64,000 nucleotides of DNA from Floccularia luteovirens. Lineage: Eukaryota > Basidiomycota > Agaricomycetes > Agaricales > Squamanitaceae. The translations under genes were made by a program, and so were the position numbers. Positions 36,509 to 49,329 of the stretch are shown here, in pieces. Under the pieces are notes generated by a model. That model was not told the DNA's origin. It ran no database searches and was given only the letters and a program-made list of their open reading frames with translations. How positions within the stretch are numbered: the first letter of the stretch is position 1; each line of letters opens with the position of its first letter. Where the stretch lies: assembly GCA_009739215.1 (NCBI GenBank), contig VSJF01000002.1:1178001-1242000 (forward strand). The letters run 5' to 3'.

Positions 36509-37424
36509 GGCATCCATTCCAATGTATCACTAAGAGATCTGTTCGTTGATTCATATATACTAGGAGAAATGTATATTGGAATATATGACTGTATTTATAT
36601 GGTGAAACTTATGGTTGTTCCGTGATCAGTTGAGTATGAAGGTGACAAGTTTTTCTGGCAGTCTGGAAGGTCCTTCCCGTTGTTTAGTGTCAAGTTATTA
36701 TTTTCGTTGGACTTTTCGCTTACTGAATTGCAATTAACTTACTGGAGACATTAATGGAACCGCGAGTAAATGCGAGACGAGCACACATAATTCTGTCTCT
36801 GGATGGGTGTTCCTTGTACTTTTATCTTTCCATGCTGGATATTACACTCATCAGTGGTTTCGACTCGTTCTCCCCAAGTTAGCTGTGTGATCATGTTTAC
36901 TTTTCCGAATTGCCTTGTTATGCATATAGTCCCTTGGATGGATTGTACGTCTATCAAAGCGCACTTCAAGCGCTTTGGATCCCGGGTTGTGTGCTTTTCT
37001 CTCTAATCATTTGAGTTATGTTCCTCGTGTAGGTAGCAAATTTCCTCAAAAATCGTACTGGAGCCTGTTGTTCAGACCTCGCAATTAACAAACGGGAAAA
37101 ATTCCGAGTCTCATAATCATAATGGAATGGTCGTGATGATCAAGAGACATGAAGCGAGCGTCAACAGAATTTTTTGAATGTAGCTTTCTGAAAGATTGAG
37201 CGTAGGAATGAACCCGTGAAATGACCTGTCATGAAGCAAGAGTATCAGCCAAGATGGTACCAAAATAAAGAAATACGACGCGAAGTTCACAAGTCATCCC
37301 AAATAGTGACCTTAAACACATAGTGAAGCTATAAAATAACTTTTAAAGCCCATTAGTTAAATTACTACAAAAAAACAACGTCCACGACTCTTCAGGAAAG
37401 ATAATATCGTAGAAGTATAAAGGG
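36509..37424. other. Convergent intergenic region, about 0.9 kb
   Basis: Lies between the stops of the nucleotidyltransferase-like gene and BOS1. Short frames on both strands overlap each other and carry no protein features. Nothing else seen. Confidence 0.4.
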
Positions 37425-38453
37425 CTAGCCCAGATAATGCCATATAAGATAGAAACAAAAGAACGTGAATACTGCTCCTCCAAAGAAGATGTACATATCC
37501 TGTGTACTAAAAATTTATATATGAATCAGGAATCATACAACGGAACACTTAAAACAAACAAAAGCGCACCTCCGTTTCTCGATCCAACCTATAACATTTC
37601 TACTTAGACCTAAAGTGTTTGCTGCATCCAACAGCCGTCTTTGTGTCCCTTTCAGCATATTCCGTTGGTCCTTGAGGTTATCCAGCACTTCACGTCCCTG
37701 AGCCAAAAACTCATCCAAACGACTATCCGTATTTTGGATAAATGAATGTTCATCCAAAGCACGATACTCTCTATTCCCATATCCAGGTTGTGGCGAGGAA
37801 GTACGAAAAGGTGATTCGGAATGCTGCTCTGACTGGGGTCGTAGACCTGGGTGTAGTGTAGATGTAGATTGGGGGGTTGTTTGGAAACGTCGTCTGGCAT
37901 CGGCGGACAGGGGAATAGCGGAAGTGGAGATAAGTTCGTTACGTTGTGCATTTGCGTACTTATTGGATAGTTGAAGGGTTTTGGACAGGAGGTTTACGTA
38001 TTGCAGGGGCTTACCTCGGCCGCAGCTTCAGCTTTTAGTCGCTCGAACTCATTGCGAAGTTCTGTATAGTCCGTCCTGAACTTTTGTACTCGCCTGTAGT
38101 AAACGAATGGTTATTCAGTATAAATGTATAAAATCTAAATTGTTTCTGATACTGACATTTGTGCCTTTTCCTGCTTCGCTTTGATCATTTCGCGTTTCGC
38201 CATAGAATCATAATCGTCAATAGTTCTATGCATCGCAGATAATGACGCGGAAATCTGTCCTAACATATATATATGATCAATTCTTTTGCGATCAACATAT
38301 TACAATGTTTCTCCCAACTCCTTTACAAGATGGGAGAAGTAGCAATTTTTACATACCCAACAGAGATGCAGAGTTGTCCCCATTGCGCAACCTCTCAAGG
38401 TCAGCTTGGAGAGAGTTTGTTTGACGTACGCCGGACGTATATAAAGAGTTCAT
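37425..38453 (-). CDS. BOS1: Bos1/membrin-type Golgi SNARE (GOSR2 family)
   Basis: Qb-SNARE used in ER-to-Golgi transport. Five exons (38357-38453, 38157-38259, 38015-38093, 37570-37958, 37425-37506) give 249 residues, a usual size. The N-terminal three-helix region starts MNSLYTSGVRQTNSLQADL and continues with MHRTIDDYDSMAKREMIKAK. The SNARE helix runs through LDEFLAQGREVLDNLKDQ and LKGTQRRLLDAANTLGLSR, then NVIGWIEKRSTQDMY and a C-terminal membrane anchor (FFGGAVFTFFCFYLIWHYLG) that ends the protein. The last exon was placed by phase and by the anchor; without it the protein would lack its membrane tail. Confidence 0.93.
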
Positions 38454-39363
38454 TGGTTATTTTGACCAGTCCAGCTGCACGCACGGTGGATAACGAGAAA
38501 CGAGCATCAGACGTGTCCGGGATGTCAGTGCGGTTGCAACAGGCGGTCATGTGATCCGTCCATAAGTAGTAATAGACGTCAGCAGACATCATTGTACTTG
38601 ACTTGAAGTTGTACAAGCATGTATATATGCATGGCTATAACGTGTTTTCTGCTTCATACTGGCCTGAGTCTCGATTGAATCAGTTGCTATCAAAGAATGT
38701 ACGCAGACACCATCAACATTTTTAAATAAAGAAAGCAAGAAGTTTTTCACCCGGATCACTGCCAGACAGCACCCGGTATTAAAGTTAAAGAACAATGTGT
38801 TTACACACCAATTGAACCATTTCGTTCAAGTGTATGATTTTTTTTTAAAAACTTAAGGGTTCTTACCACAGGATTGAACACCATTCGGCAAGTGTTTGTG
38901 ACATGAGAATTTTTCTTTACGTTCCGAAGCAATGTCCTCAGAAACTGACCTTTCGGGTTCGGCAGAAGTTCATCAACAGTTCTTCATGAGAGAGGGGAAC
39001 CCTCTTGTGGTTAATACCCCTCTTCAGGAAAGGTATTACTCCTGAGAGTGCAATGTTAAAGTCATCTGAAAAATATATGGAGCTGGCGATTCGATCCCTC
39101 ACAACTATATGTACTGGTTAAATCCCTGTTCCCAGATAGTCGGAAACGAGTAACGGCATTGTAATGCCCCGGATAGTATGAGTATTATAATTTCCTCTCA
39201 TGCATTGATCAATCGTTTTACCCCCATAAATATTTCGACTCTTAAGAGCAACGTCAAAAGCTGGCATCGGATGCACAATGTAATGAGTCCTAAACAGGCC
39301 CATTCTCAGTCTGCGTGTGATGTAAGGGGATGTGTGGGATCGCGAACTGTTCTTAGCACGAGC
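38454..39363. other. Intergenic region, about 0.9 kb
   Basis: Upstream region of BOS1 and downstream region of RRP17. A short hairpin-forming word pair (AATACC and GGTATT) lies near 39014-39038. A GATTCGATCCC word near 39090 resembles a tRNA T-arm, but no acceptor, D or anticodon arm fits, so I do not call a tRNA. Confidence 0.4.
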
Positions 39364-40166
39364 TTATCGATTAGAACCCCCATTTCTCTTCCCTCTGTGA
39401 CCGGTTCTACGGCTCCTAGAGGCCTTCCCGCCAGCAAGTTCAGCCTTTTCTGTTCTACGAGCATGTTGTTTTGACCGTTCCTTCTTTCGCGCATCTTTAG
39501 TTTCGTACTTGACCTTCTTCGGCTTTGATTTCTTTTTGGATGGTTCCGAAGCCATTGGTTTTTTAATTTGTGTTGGTTCTGGTACTGATGGTGGGTATAT
39601 GGCGGCATTTTTACTGACAGGTGGGCCGTGAATGATATCGTCGGGATCAAAGTCCTCGACAACTGTGACAGTAGTATGCATGTGATCGTCTTCGTACAGT
39701 TCGTCCCGTTCTGCATGATCTGGGACCTTCTGATCAGAAATGCCTTGCCATATGGTGTCATTCACATCTTGTGCCAATAACAATGAGATAGGTGAGAGAT
39801 TAATAAGGAAAAGAACTAACTAACCTTGCATCTCGGCATAGGCATTTTCAACTAATTGAGAATTTTCGAGTGCTTTTTCCCTAAGCATGCGCCGTTGCTG
39901 TAGATAGATTACGAAACATGAGAGCATGTGGACATGAGTAGACCAACCTCGCGACGAGTTTCATTGCGTTCCTGTTTCTGTCTCTCCTTTGCTTTTGAGC
40001 GAGCAGCTTCTGCCTTTGCAAGTTTTCGTTTGTGAAAGCCTGTCAGAAAGTCCCTGCGAGCGTCATCGTCAAATACGATTTCGTTTATCTGATTTCGCTT
40101 GTGGTGTTTCTTTGCAGCGATAGCTTTGTGAGATTGGGTGAGGACGGCTAAGTTGTTGACGGACAT
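39364..40166 (-). CDS. RRP17: Ribosomal RNA-processing protein 17 (NOL12 family)
   Basis: Nucleolar protein with 5'-3' exonuclease activity in yeast, needed for 60S subunit rRNA maturation. Three exons (39948-40166, 39825-39897, 39364-39767) give 231 residues. The N-terminal family signature is clear: INEIVFDDDARRDFLTGFHKRK followed by a long basic helix rich in Ala, Lys and Arg. The middle contains acidic DFDPDD, and the C-terminus is strongly Lys/Arg-rich, ending in an Arg/Gly tail, as expected for a nucleolar RNA binder. All splice junctions are canonical and keep the frame. Divergent from the FAM72-like gene with 119 bp between starts. Confidence 0.9.
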
Positions 40167-40285
40167 AAAGAGAGTGACGCTTAGTCATGAGAGATCGTCA
40201 TAAAATAAATATAAATATATATATAGAAGCTTTAATTCCCTTTTTATTCTTTGAGTGTATATACTCCTCTCCCTCTCTCTCAACA
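40167..40285. promoter_or_regulatory. Compact divergent promoter RRP17/FAM72-like
   Basis: 119 bp between two outward-facing start codons. The plus-strand half carries a run of CT-rich words (CTCTCCCTCTCTCTC), a common fungal core-promoter feature. A run of alternating TA (near 40208-40222) could serve as a TATA element. Confidence 0.55.
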
Positions 40286-41582
40286 ATGTTTAACCACCCT
40301 CTCCCCTCTTCTTGGCTCTCCCATCAAGTCCATCTCTTTCCCAACAATCCTTATCCCTCTCCCCCTCCCCCCTCTCCAATTCCTCATAAAGTTTGGATCC
40401 TAGACTGCCATTCATGCGGTACTTTTATCACAAATCGCGGCATGAAGGTTCTTGATTTTATTTCTCGTCCAATTAATTTCAACTTTAATTCATCATTTAT
40501 CCCAGGCTGTCCTGCTGCTCCGCCCAAATGTTTCTCTTTATTCTTCAGATGCTCTCCCTGTTAATTGTTCAGTGTTCACTTCAAATCCCGAGGTATTGCG
40601 TCCTAGGACTTCCCGCCGTCCTAATAGCTCCAGAACCTCTTCCCGCACTTGCGAATGCCTAACCCAAACTCTCTGTTGTCATGGCTGTGGTGTAGCCATT
40701 GGTTACATGATTGTTATTCCAGTTTGTTTTATTATTCTGTTCTCTTCTGAACCATAACTCATGTCCGATTATTAGTGCGCCCGCTGCACAACTTCTATCT
40801 CCGCTAACAATCGCGCGACCAATGGTCATCGTTTCGTTTTTCACGCCGGCGAGGTTGTAGGTACAGAACGACACTACATTGACGGCGAGCCTGGCGTCGT
40901 ACCCTTTGTGTTCACAGGAGCTCCTACATCTGCATTTCCCACACTATCTACTTCATCACACCCCTACGCCTATCCTCCGCCGTATGTCATTTCTAGAGAT
41001 CCACATAGCATTCAGCATTCAATGGATCAGTCCCTAACACAACCCAGAGCTTCTTCTCCGTCACTCCGTTCGGAATATTTACCGACACCTCCTTTAGAAT
41101 TTGCAGACCCTGCATTCTTATCTTCTTCGCCTACATCTCTCGACACTCCTACTGTCTACTACCCCTCTACAACCATCCCTGGATTCCGAAACCTTCAGGC
41201 ACACCCGTCTCTTTCGCCGTCACCACAGCGCCCACATTCGCGGCATAGCACATCGCGCACCCCACCACAGAACGCGCCGCGTCATTCACCACGCCTCAAT
41301 CCTCAAACACCTTCTCCGGATTTATCAGCAATAGAGTTTACTGCAGGCAGCACGCCACCACCGTCCAGCCCCGCTCTTTCGTTCGGCTCACCACAAGAGC
41401 AACAGAAGGATCAATCGACCCCGCGCATGTTGAAAGACGGTGACGTATTGTACTGGCATCACCTCGCAAGAACTGGAGAGATTCCAGCGGTGGAGGACTA
41501 TGAGCGAGCGCGTCGCGGGTCGCCAACTGTTGCTCCAGGTGCGCACGCGAAAGGCGCATGTAAACAGATGTTTGATCGATGA
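40286..41582 (+). CDS. FAM72-like protein with Pro/Ser-rich extension
   Basis: Three exons (40286-40447, 40506-40721, 40776-41582) give 394 residues. Residues 30-190 match the FAM72 family in order: LDCHSCGTFITNRGMKAVLLL, the Cys pairs in CECLTQTLCCHGCGVAIGY, IVIPCARC, and GHRFVFHAGEV. The paired Cys suggest a zinc fold. Vertebrate FAM72A binds and destabilises the uracil glycosylase UNG2; whether a fungal member does so is unknown. The remaining 200 residues are a Pro/Ser/Thr-rich extension not present in the animal proteins, ending in a basic helix (YERARRGSP). A short Pro-rich N-terminal segment precedes the zinc region. Confidence 0.82.
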
Positions 41583-43395
41583 ATTCTTCCTGATCCGAGG
41601 ACTAACTGTTTATGGAGATGTCGCACGCAGATTATTCAGATTATTCATTGCAGTGAACTTGTTGAAATCGATCACGACCTTTGCACAAAAGCGGTAACGT
41701 TCTTCATCTCGCTAGGCGGGACTCTTTAGCCTACACCATTCATTTATTTCTCGCTTTTCATTAGTTATGAGCCGCATATTTTTTGTTTATATGAAAGTGT
41801 GGCTGTATACGCCTGTGCCTGTATATTTTCCTCAGTTTCAATTGTTTTCATTAAAAGTCGAAACATATACCCGTTGTAATGTATAAGTATACGGCTAACG
41901 TTTGTACAATAACAATATCCTAGCGAGGGCTGCACGTCAGGATTAGGGGCTTTGTAGGCTTGGCAATGTCGGGATAACAATTAATGGACAGGGTATGACG
42001 TGATGAAGAATAAAAATGTTAGACATTTTAAGTAGGGATTTGAGGCACGGCTTCCTAAAATCTTTTTTTTTTGCCAAGCTGAGGACATCCCACGAATCCC
42101 TAGAGACAAGCGTCTAGAACTGTCCGCGGAGGTCAATAACTGTATACAAAACACCTCCTGAGCACTGGGTACTGAGTAGCGTGACCCATCGCGCGGAGAA
42201 CAAGCTGTATTACAGCTATGAGCGCGGCGCTATGAAACAGAGGTTGTATTACTTTTTAGAGGAGTGTTGGTGGGTGAGACAAGATTTTCACGGACCTCCT
42301 CGGCGCTATGTGGTTTTAGCCGTTAAAAGCTATGACAAAAGGTATATGCGCCAAAGAAGTTTAAACCTTGAGAGACTTTATTGTGTTCGTATAGGCATAT
42401 TCAGGTGTGTGAAGGGGCCAAATGTATCGATGTGACTCCTTGACTCAGGTCCTCATTGATATTATTACCCCCTAGAAAAGAATTCAATTACCGCGAAGCA
42501 CCACGGAATCTATCGCAAAAGCAAGGACATACATTGTACTGTATAAATAAAATTGGGGAAAGACATTTGCATTAGGATTTCTTCTCGGATCAGGATCAAA
42601 AGTTCGAATGGTTGCAAATTTGAAACCGGGCAATAAATAGGGTAGATTATAAGTACCACATGGGAGAGAGATTTATGGGATCTATATATCATAACCTTGG
42701 CGCTTTGGGTTGAATTATTTTAGGAGTATGGTCAGAACCAACAACAACGCCCAAGGCGCTCTGAGAGCGCTAGAGCCGCGCTGCCTACCGGGGCAGGTGC
42801 GCCGAACCCTTGGAGATATAGGGGGTAGTGATATTGGAGGTTCCAGGTCAATCGGTTTCATTCTGTGTCGTGTTGGGAATGAATTTTTGAGAGTTGGTAT
42901 GCTAGGGATAAATAGATAAATCGATAAATACTGAGACTGTCCGAGGGGAGCATCGAGTATGTGAGCGAAGGGGAAGCAGGAATGTGCACAATTGAATTCC
43001 TTTGGTAGAACCATTTGACAACGAAGTTAGATCAATAGCGCACTTGCACAATGCGTAGAGCCTGCGTCTATACATGTAGTTGCAGCTTTCGCTGCGTCAT
43101 TATAACAGCAAAGAGTCGTCATAGCCTACGTAGCGCTCCTGTTACCTGACAAGTAAACAAGTGCACTGAGAAGACATGTTATAATTGTGGAGTTGTCGGT
43201 GAACAATCAGAATCTGACATGTGGTGATTATCATTCACATTCCACGAGGAGTGACTCACAATATCCGCTTTCGGTGATGACATAATTAGGTCCGCTTGTT
43301 AAAAGGCCCCCGCTTACAACTGTGCTTTCTTTCACAACGACCACCATCTCAACAGCATACAACAGCGTTTTCTTCTTACTCAAAGATTCAAACCC
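41583..43395. other. Gene-free stretch, about 1.8 kb
   Basis: Several short frames occur but none looks coding. Two features stand out: a 15-nt hairpin at 42203-42217 (arms AGCTGTA/TACAGCT around one base) and a GC-rich self-complementary segment at 42700-42805, listed separately. Confidence 0.45.
42700..42805 (+). ncRNA. Possible structured RNA or GC-rich regulatory element
   Basis: In an otherwise AT-rich region, GCGCTTTGGG (42700-42709) can pair over its whole length with CCCAAGGCGC (42750-42759), allowing one G-U pair. The second arm overlaps a competing hairpin, GCGCTC-TGA-GAGCGC (42756-42770). A third hairpin (CTGCC/GGCAG) follows at about 42780-42795. Strand and transcription are unknown. 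This is a prediction from base pairing alone, and GC-rich chance structure is possible. Confidence 0.25.
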
Positions 43396-44772
<1,377 letters not shown>

Positions 44773-45065
44773 TGCATGATGGTGGCAAGGGTATTTGACG
44801 TATAGGTTGTGATGAGATGGTATATAGATAGACATGTATGATGTGTTTTAGTGACAACGGTATATAGAGCGGTTGAATGCTCATGGGAGTTCCGATGACT
44901 GCGGCTAAGCAAATGAGTTGAGCTTACATAATGAGTATCCCGTGTCAAGGAAATTGCGATGAGAGCGACGAGGCAAAGGCAAACTAACCTAAGCTTCTCT
45001 CTCTCCAGGGCCACATCCTTCCCTCTTTTCTTTTCTCCTCCTTCCTTCCTCTCTCCATCCCAGCG

Positions 45066-48000
45066 ATGGTCTCCATAGTCTCATCGCTGCCTTCCTCGTC
45101 CTCCTCTAGCTCCCTCTCATGGAGACCAACAAAGATCATGAACATGCGTGACCTCTCTAAGGATGACGACTTTCTCAGCCACCTTCTCGTCGAGAAACTC
45201 GGGACGGGAACTGTCCCCCTTCTTGTTCACAAAATGGACCCCTCTAGGAGACTCCCCAAGACAGACGCAAATGACCTTCTCCAGGTCGTTCGACGCGTAC
45301 GTCGACTTTTTCGTGTCTTCTTTTTTTCGCGACTTGTACCCCTGACGCGCTCTGCCCTTTCCTATTGTGCTGTCTCTACAACATTCAGCTCGTCGCTGGC
45401 AAGGGTCCAATCCAACACGTCATTCGTCAGGCCGTTGATGACTTACTCAAGTAAGTCCCCCACATTTTATCTTGTCCACCTTATCTGCCCCGTCTTGTCG
45501 TTTTTCGGCAGCTGATTTCTTCCTCCTGACTTCTCTCTCTTTTGTGTTTCCTCTATTTGTTCAGGCTTCCTTCAATCCGCTACTATCTCAAGTCTTACAC
45601 CCAAAAGCAGATCAATGCTTTCGCCACGTGAGTTTTTCTGTTCACACCGACATCTGCTCAATGTCTCAGCCTGTCATTTTTTTCTCTTCTGCTTATACCA
45701 GTCATGCCTCTCGTTATCTCGAACTTATATCATCCGTCGGGCTCAATTGAAATCGCTCACACTTCACGTTACTCACATCGAACGGGCAAATCTGAGCTAT
45801 GTATCCTTGCTACAAGACCTCTCCCCGCGGGGGCTGTGATTACCGAGCTCAAGGGTTCCATGGCAAACCTGACAGACGAGGAGGATAAGGAACTCAAGCG
45901 AACTGATATGAGGAACTCTGACATTAGGCGCGATTTTAGCGTTATCCATTCCAAGCAAATGAAAAAGAACCACCTTTTTCTTGGTCCGGCCCGATTCGTT
46001 AATGTGAGTATCCTCCTTTTTCACCGCTTCAATGTCCATTTTCTTACATGCTCACAGCATGATTGTGATAACAACTGCGAACTTTTTCGTGAGGGCAAGT
46101 ATATCACATTCAGAGTCCTAAAGCCCATTCAAATGGGTGAAGAGATAACAGCTCATTATGGTGACGGTTATTGTACGTGTCCATTTCCTACATTTCTCCG
46201 CGCAATGTCACTGATTCTTGACTTCGTATTGTAGTTGGTCGGAATAATCGGCATTGCCTCTGTGAAACATGCGAGAAGAATCTCAGAGGTGGTTACGCCC
46301 CTGATCACACAGATGTTGACCCGGAGCCTTACTCAGATTCTTGTTCGGATTCGGATTCGGACTCTGATACATCATCCAGTGCTTCAGATGGTGAACCCGG
46401 GAAGAAGCCAACGATCAATATCAATGAGCGGAGGACTCGTCGTGGTGTATATGCAGTCGTAAACAAGGACGACGACAGCGACGAGAGTGAAAACGAGGAG
46501 GATGATAAGATGCCTTTAGCCGACGCGAACGATATTCCTGCCGATGGAGAAATCGAGATGACGACGGAGATTGATACAGCTTCCGAGCTGAATTCTCTAA
46601 CAACCATAATGCCTCCCCCAGAACACACTGTTGTCAGACCCGTTTCATCTCTCTCAACCCCATCTCCTGACGTGGATGATCTAACCCGCTTGTCTTCTTC
46701 ACTTACCTCTGTTTCATCTGCCACACCAAAAAGCGCGAGTAGTACCCCTTTTCGCTCTATCATCTCGACCCGCCGCCAGAAAGCTAGGGAAGGGACAGCA
46801 TCAAGCAAGAGTCTAGACTGCGAACCAACTCCTCCGTTATCTGAAGATCAGCATACTAATGTTAGCACTCCTACCAAACGCATAACTCGCTCAAACTCCT
46901 TTCAGGTCCAGCCAGACAAGGAAAACGGCAAGGGCAAGGATAAAGGCAAGGAAAGGGAGCCAACTAACTCCACCGGGTCAACTCCTCAGCTGGGTAGAAA
47001 ACGGCTGGTCGCAGGGAATGATGAAGTGAGAGTCAAGAAGGAAGAGACCGAGACCCGCGTGCTGAGGGCCCGCCCATCCACATCAACAGTTGCTGAAATT
47101 GTTAAGGAACAGGCGCCGAAGCGAGATGTTCCACGCGGTCCAGATGGCAAGATTCTCCCAACGTGTTTTACGTGTCATAGCGTGTTGCCAGTCATCACCG
47201 TTAATTCTGAGGTCGTCTGGGGCCTTGGTGTGGAAGGTTCACGAAAAAGGAAGAAGCAGGAATGCCCTCGGTAAGTGTAGCTTGTATCAATGACGTTCTT
47301 ATAATAATTTGCCCTCTATCTATTCTGAAGATGTTTACGGCATTTTGCTATATACGGGCAGCCCTGGCCGAAACGTGTTCTACCAAATGGAAGTGCATTC
47401 CTACCTACCCCACGTGAGATGACACCAACGGAGTCGTCGTTCACGAGGCGCGTCACACAGAAAGATTTGTCCGTGTTGGATCGCAAATTAGCAGCTGCTG
47501 CGTCAGCTGCGGGGAAGAGTAAAAAACGTAACCACGAAAATAATACTGATGACAAGGCTCAAGAGGAACGACCATCGAAAAAGAGGAAGATAGACCAGGA
47601 CATACTTCCAAGGATGGGTGCCAAGGAGAGGAGGGAGGCCAAAAAACTTGCCAAGAAGGAGGCGAGGAAGGAGGCAAAGAAGGCATTTCTAGCTAGTCTC
47701 GCAAGCAACTGTCAAACTCCTCAAGCAGAAGAGCCCATCAAACGAAAGAGAGGTCGGCCACGTTTGTCGTCACCTAGAGCAAGCTTAGCTAGGATTATCA
47801 AAGTCGAACCCAACGCTACTGATGCACCAAAGATTCTATCGCTGCAACCTAGGAATCCGAACGGGAGGTTTGGGAAAAAAGACAAGTCGCTTTTGAAAAG
47901 TAAGATGAATTCTGTGAACGGTACTGGAACATCGCCTCGTTCGGAGCGTAGTAGAACTGACGATGAAAATGGGGGAGGTGGTGACTCTCCTAAGGAGCCA

Positions 48001-48869
48001 CGTAGCAGAAAAGCGATCTGGGAATAGCAGTGCTGAAGCAGGAGATTCTCCCCGTAAAAAGGCATTGAGGAGCTATATTGGAGCCACTGGTGCGGAATCG
48101 GTGGAGCCATCGCAGCGTGTGCTCCCACGACCTACTTTCCATGCCGGACGCCTTGTCTCAAATCCGAACCCCCTGAGCTTTGCGCTTCGCGCATGGGGTG
48201 GTCCTGTGATGCTATACGACTCTTCATCTTCTGAGGAGGATGAGAAGCCACCAGTGACTCCCGAAGATGACCATTCATCACCTGCGGAGATTGTTTCTAC
48301 TGAAGAGACGATGGTAATCGATGTAGAAACGCAGGCCACGCGAGAAGAGGAGGAACTTTCGTTTACGCCACTTCCGCGTGCTCCTCTGACTTTCAAGCCA
48401 TCACCAATGGCTTATGCACAGCGCCGGAGAGTGATATCAAATCCAAGCCTTGCAAGGCTCGTCTTTGGAATTGGGGGGACGAATGATGGGGATATTAAGA
48501 AGAAAGAAATGTTTGTTACACCATTGTGGAAGGTGAAGGGGAAGGGGAAGCAACTTTCTGATGAGGTACTGTAATATATATATTACTCCTTTTATCAGAT
48601 TACTCATCGTTTATCTACATTCAAAACAGGTCACAGCCGTACCTCTTTCACGACAGTCGAGTCCTCTATCCGATGGATACCCATCTGGCTTGTCCTCCTC
48701 CTCGATTGACGGTGAGAGGGTAATGGTCAGTATGCCTGGTGCCGCTATTCTTCGACAGATCCTTCCAGTAGCTGCAGGTGCAGATTCTGCCGCGCAGTAT
48801 CGTGCCGCAAGCACTTTCGCAGCACCTCAACAGCCTGCGCCGAAATTGAGCGGAGCGACTTGGGATTAA
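45066..48869 (+). CDS. SET9: Histone-lysine N-methyltransferase Set9 (Suv4-20 family), with frame breaks
   Basis: Methylates histone H4 Lys20, which in fission yeast recruits Crb2 to DNA breaks. Eight exons give about 1,093 residues. The N-terminal helical region has MRDLSKDDDFLSHLLVEKLG and ends LKSYTQKQINAFATHASRYLEL. The SET core shows SELCILATRPLPAGAVITEL, the cofactor motif RFVNHDCDNNCEL and GEEITAHYGDGYFG; a post-SET CLCETC follows. About 800 low-complexity residues follow, with a Cys-containing patch (LPTCFTCHSVLP, CLRHFAIYGQPWP) and a Lys-rich segment. One surplus base near 45724-45727 breaks the frame inside a conserved block (LEL-YHPSGSIEI). A second shift near 48009-48012 is either one surplus A or a weak 58-61 nt intron. 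The ATG at 45139 is an alternative start. Confidence 0.92.
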
Positions 48870-49329
48870 GTTACATCCAATGATGATTTTGTGCCGCGTG
48901 GTAAAGTCTTCAGCAAAGCAAACTTCTATTTTGCATTGCAATTAGGTCTGGGTCTGACTCGAATGTGTTCCTTCGGTCTGTTGCTGTTCATTCCCCCTCG
49001 CAAGCTCTTTTTTGTCGGCTGCGTAAACTAATCAAATTAGTGTGTAATAATTCCGCAGAACATTTTATTGCATGGACTGTTATTCATAACACTCTTTTGC
49101 CGTACCATATTTTTATTGTTTTGTGCTCTATACGCTTCGTTACGGTAGCTTATCAAAGTACAGCAATTGTACTTCATAGTTCTGCATTAACTTCTTGTTT
49201 ATTACATTATGATAGCATAACTTATCTAGGTCTGAGTTTCAATTGTGAATTACTTACATAATTACAGCAATTTACTTTCACATTAAAGTCGCGTATCTTT
49301 GCTCTAATCTTGAGGTCAAGAAAAAAAAC
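48870..49329. other. Intergenic region upstream of CCT6
   Basis: AT-rich, 460 bp. A 98-codon frame at 48965-49261 is hydrophobic and unlike any gene I know. The region should hold the SET9 3' end and the CCT6 promoter. Confidence 0.4.

Noticed and set aside
39000..39110. Possible tRNA, from a GATTCGATCCC T-arm-like word
   Set aside because: No acceptor stem, D-arm or anticodon arm can be fitted at the required distances.
42181..42435. 84-codon frame beside a hairpin
   Set aside because: No recognisable protein features; the hairpin at 42203-42217 is short and may be chance.
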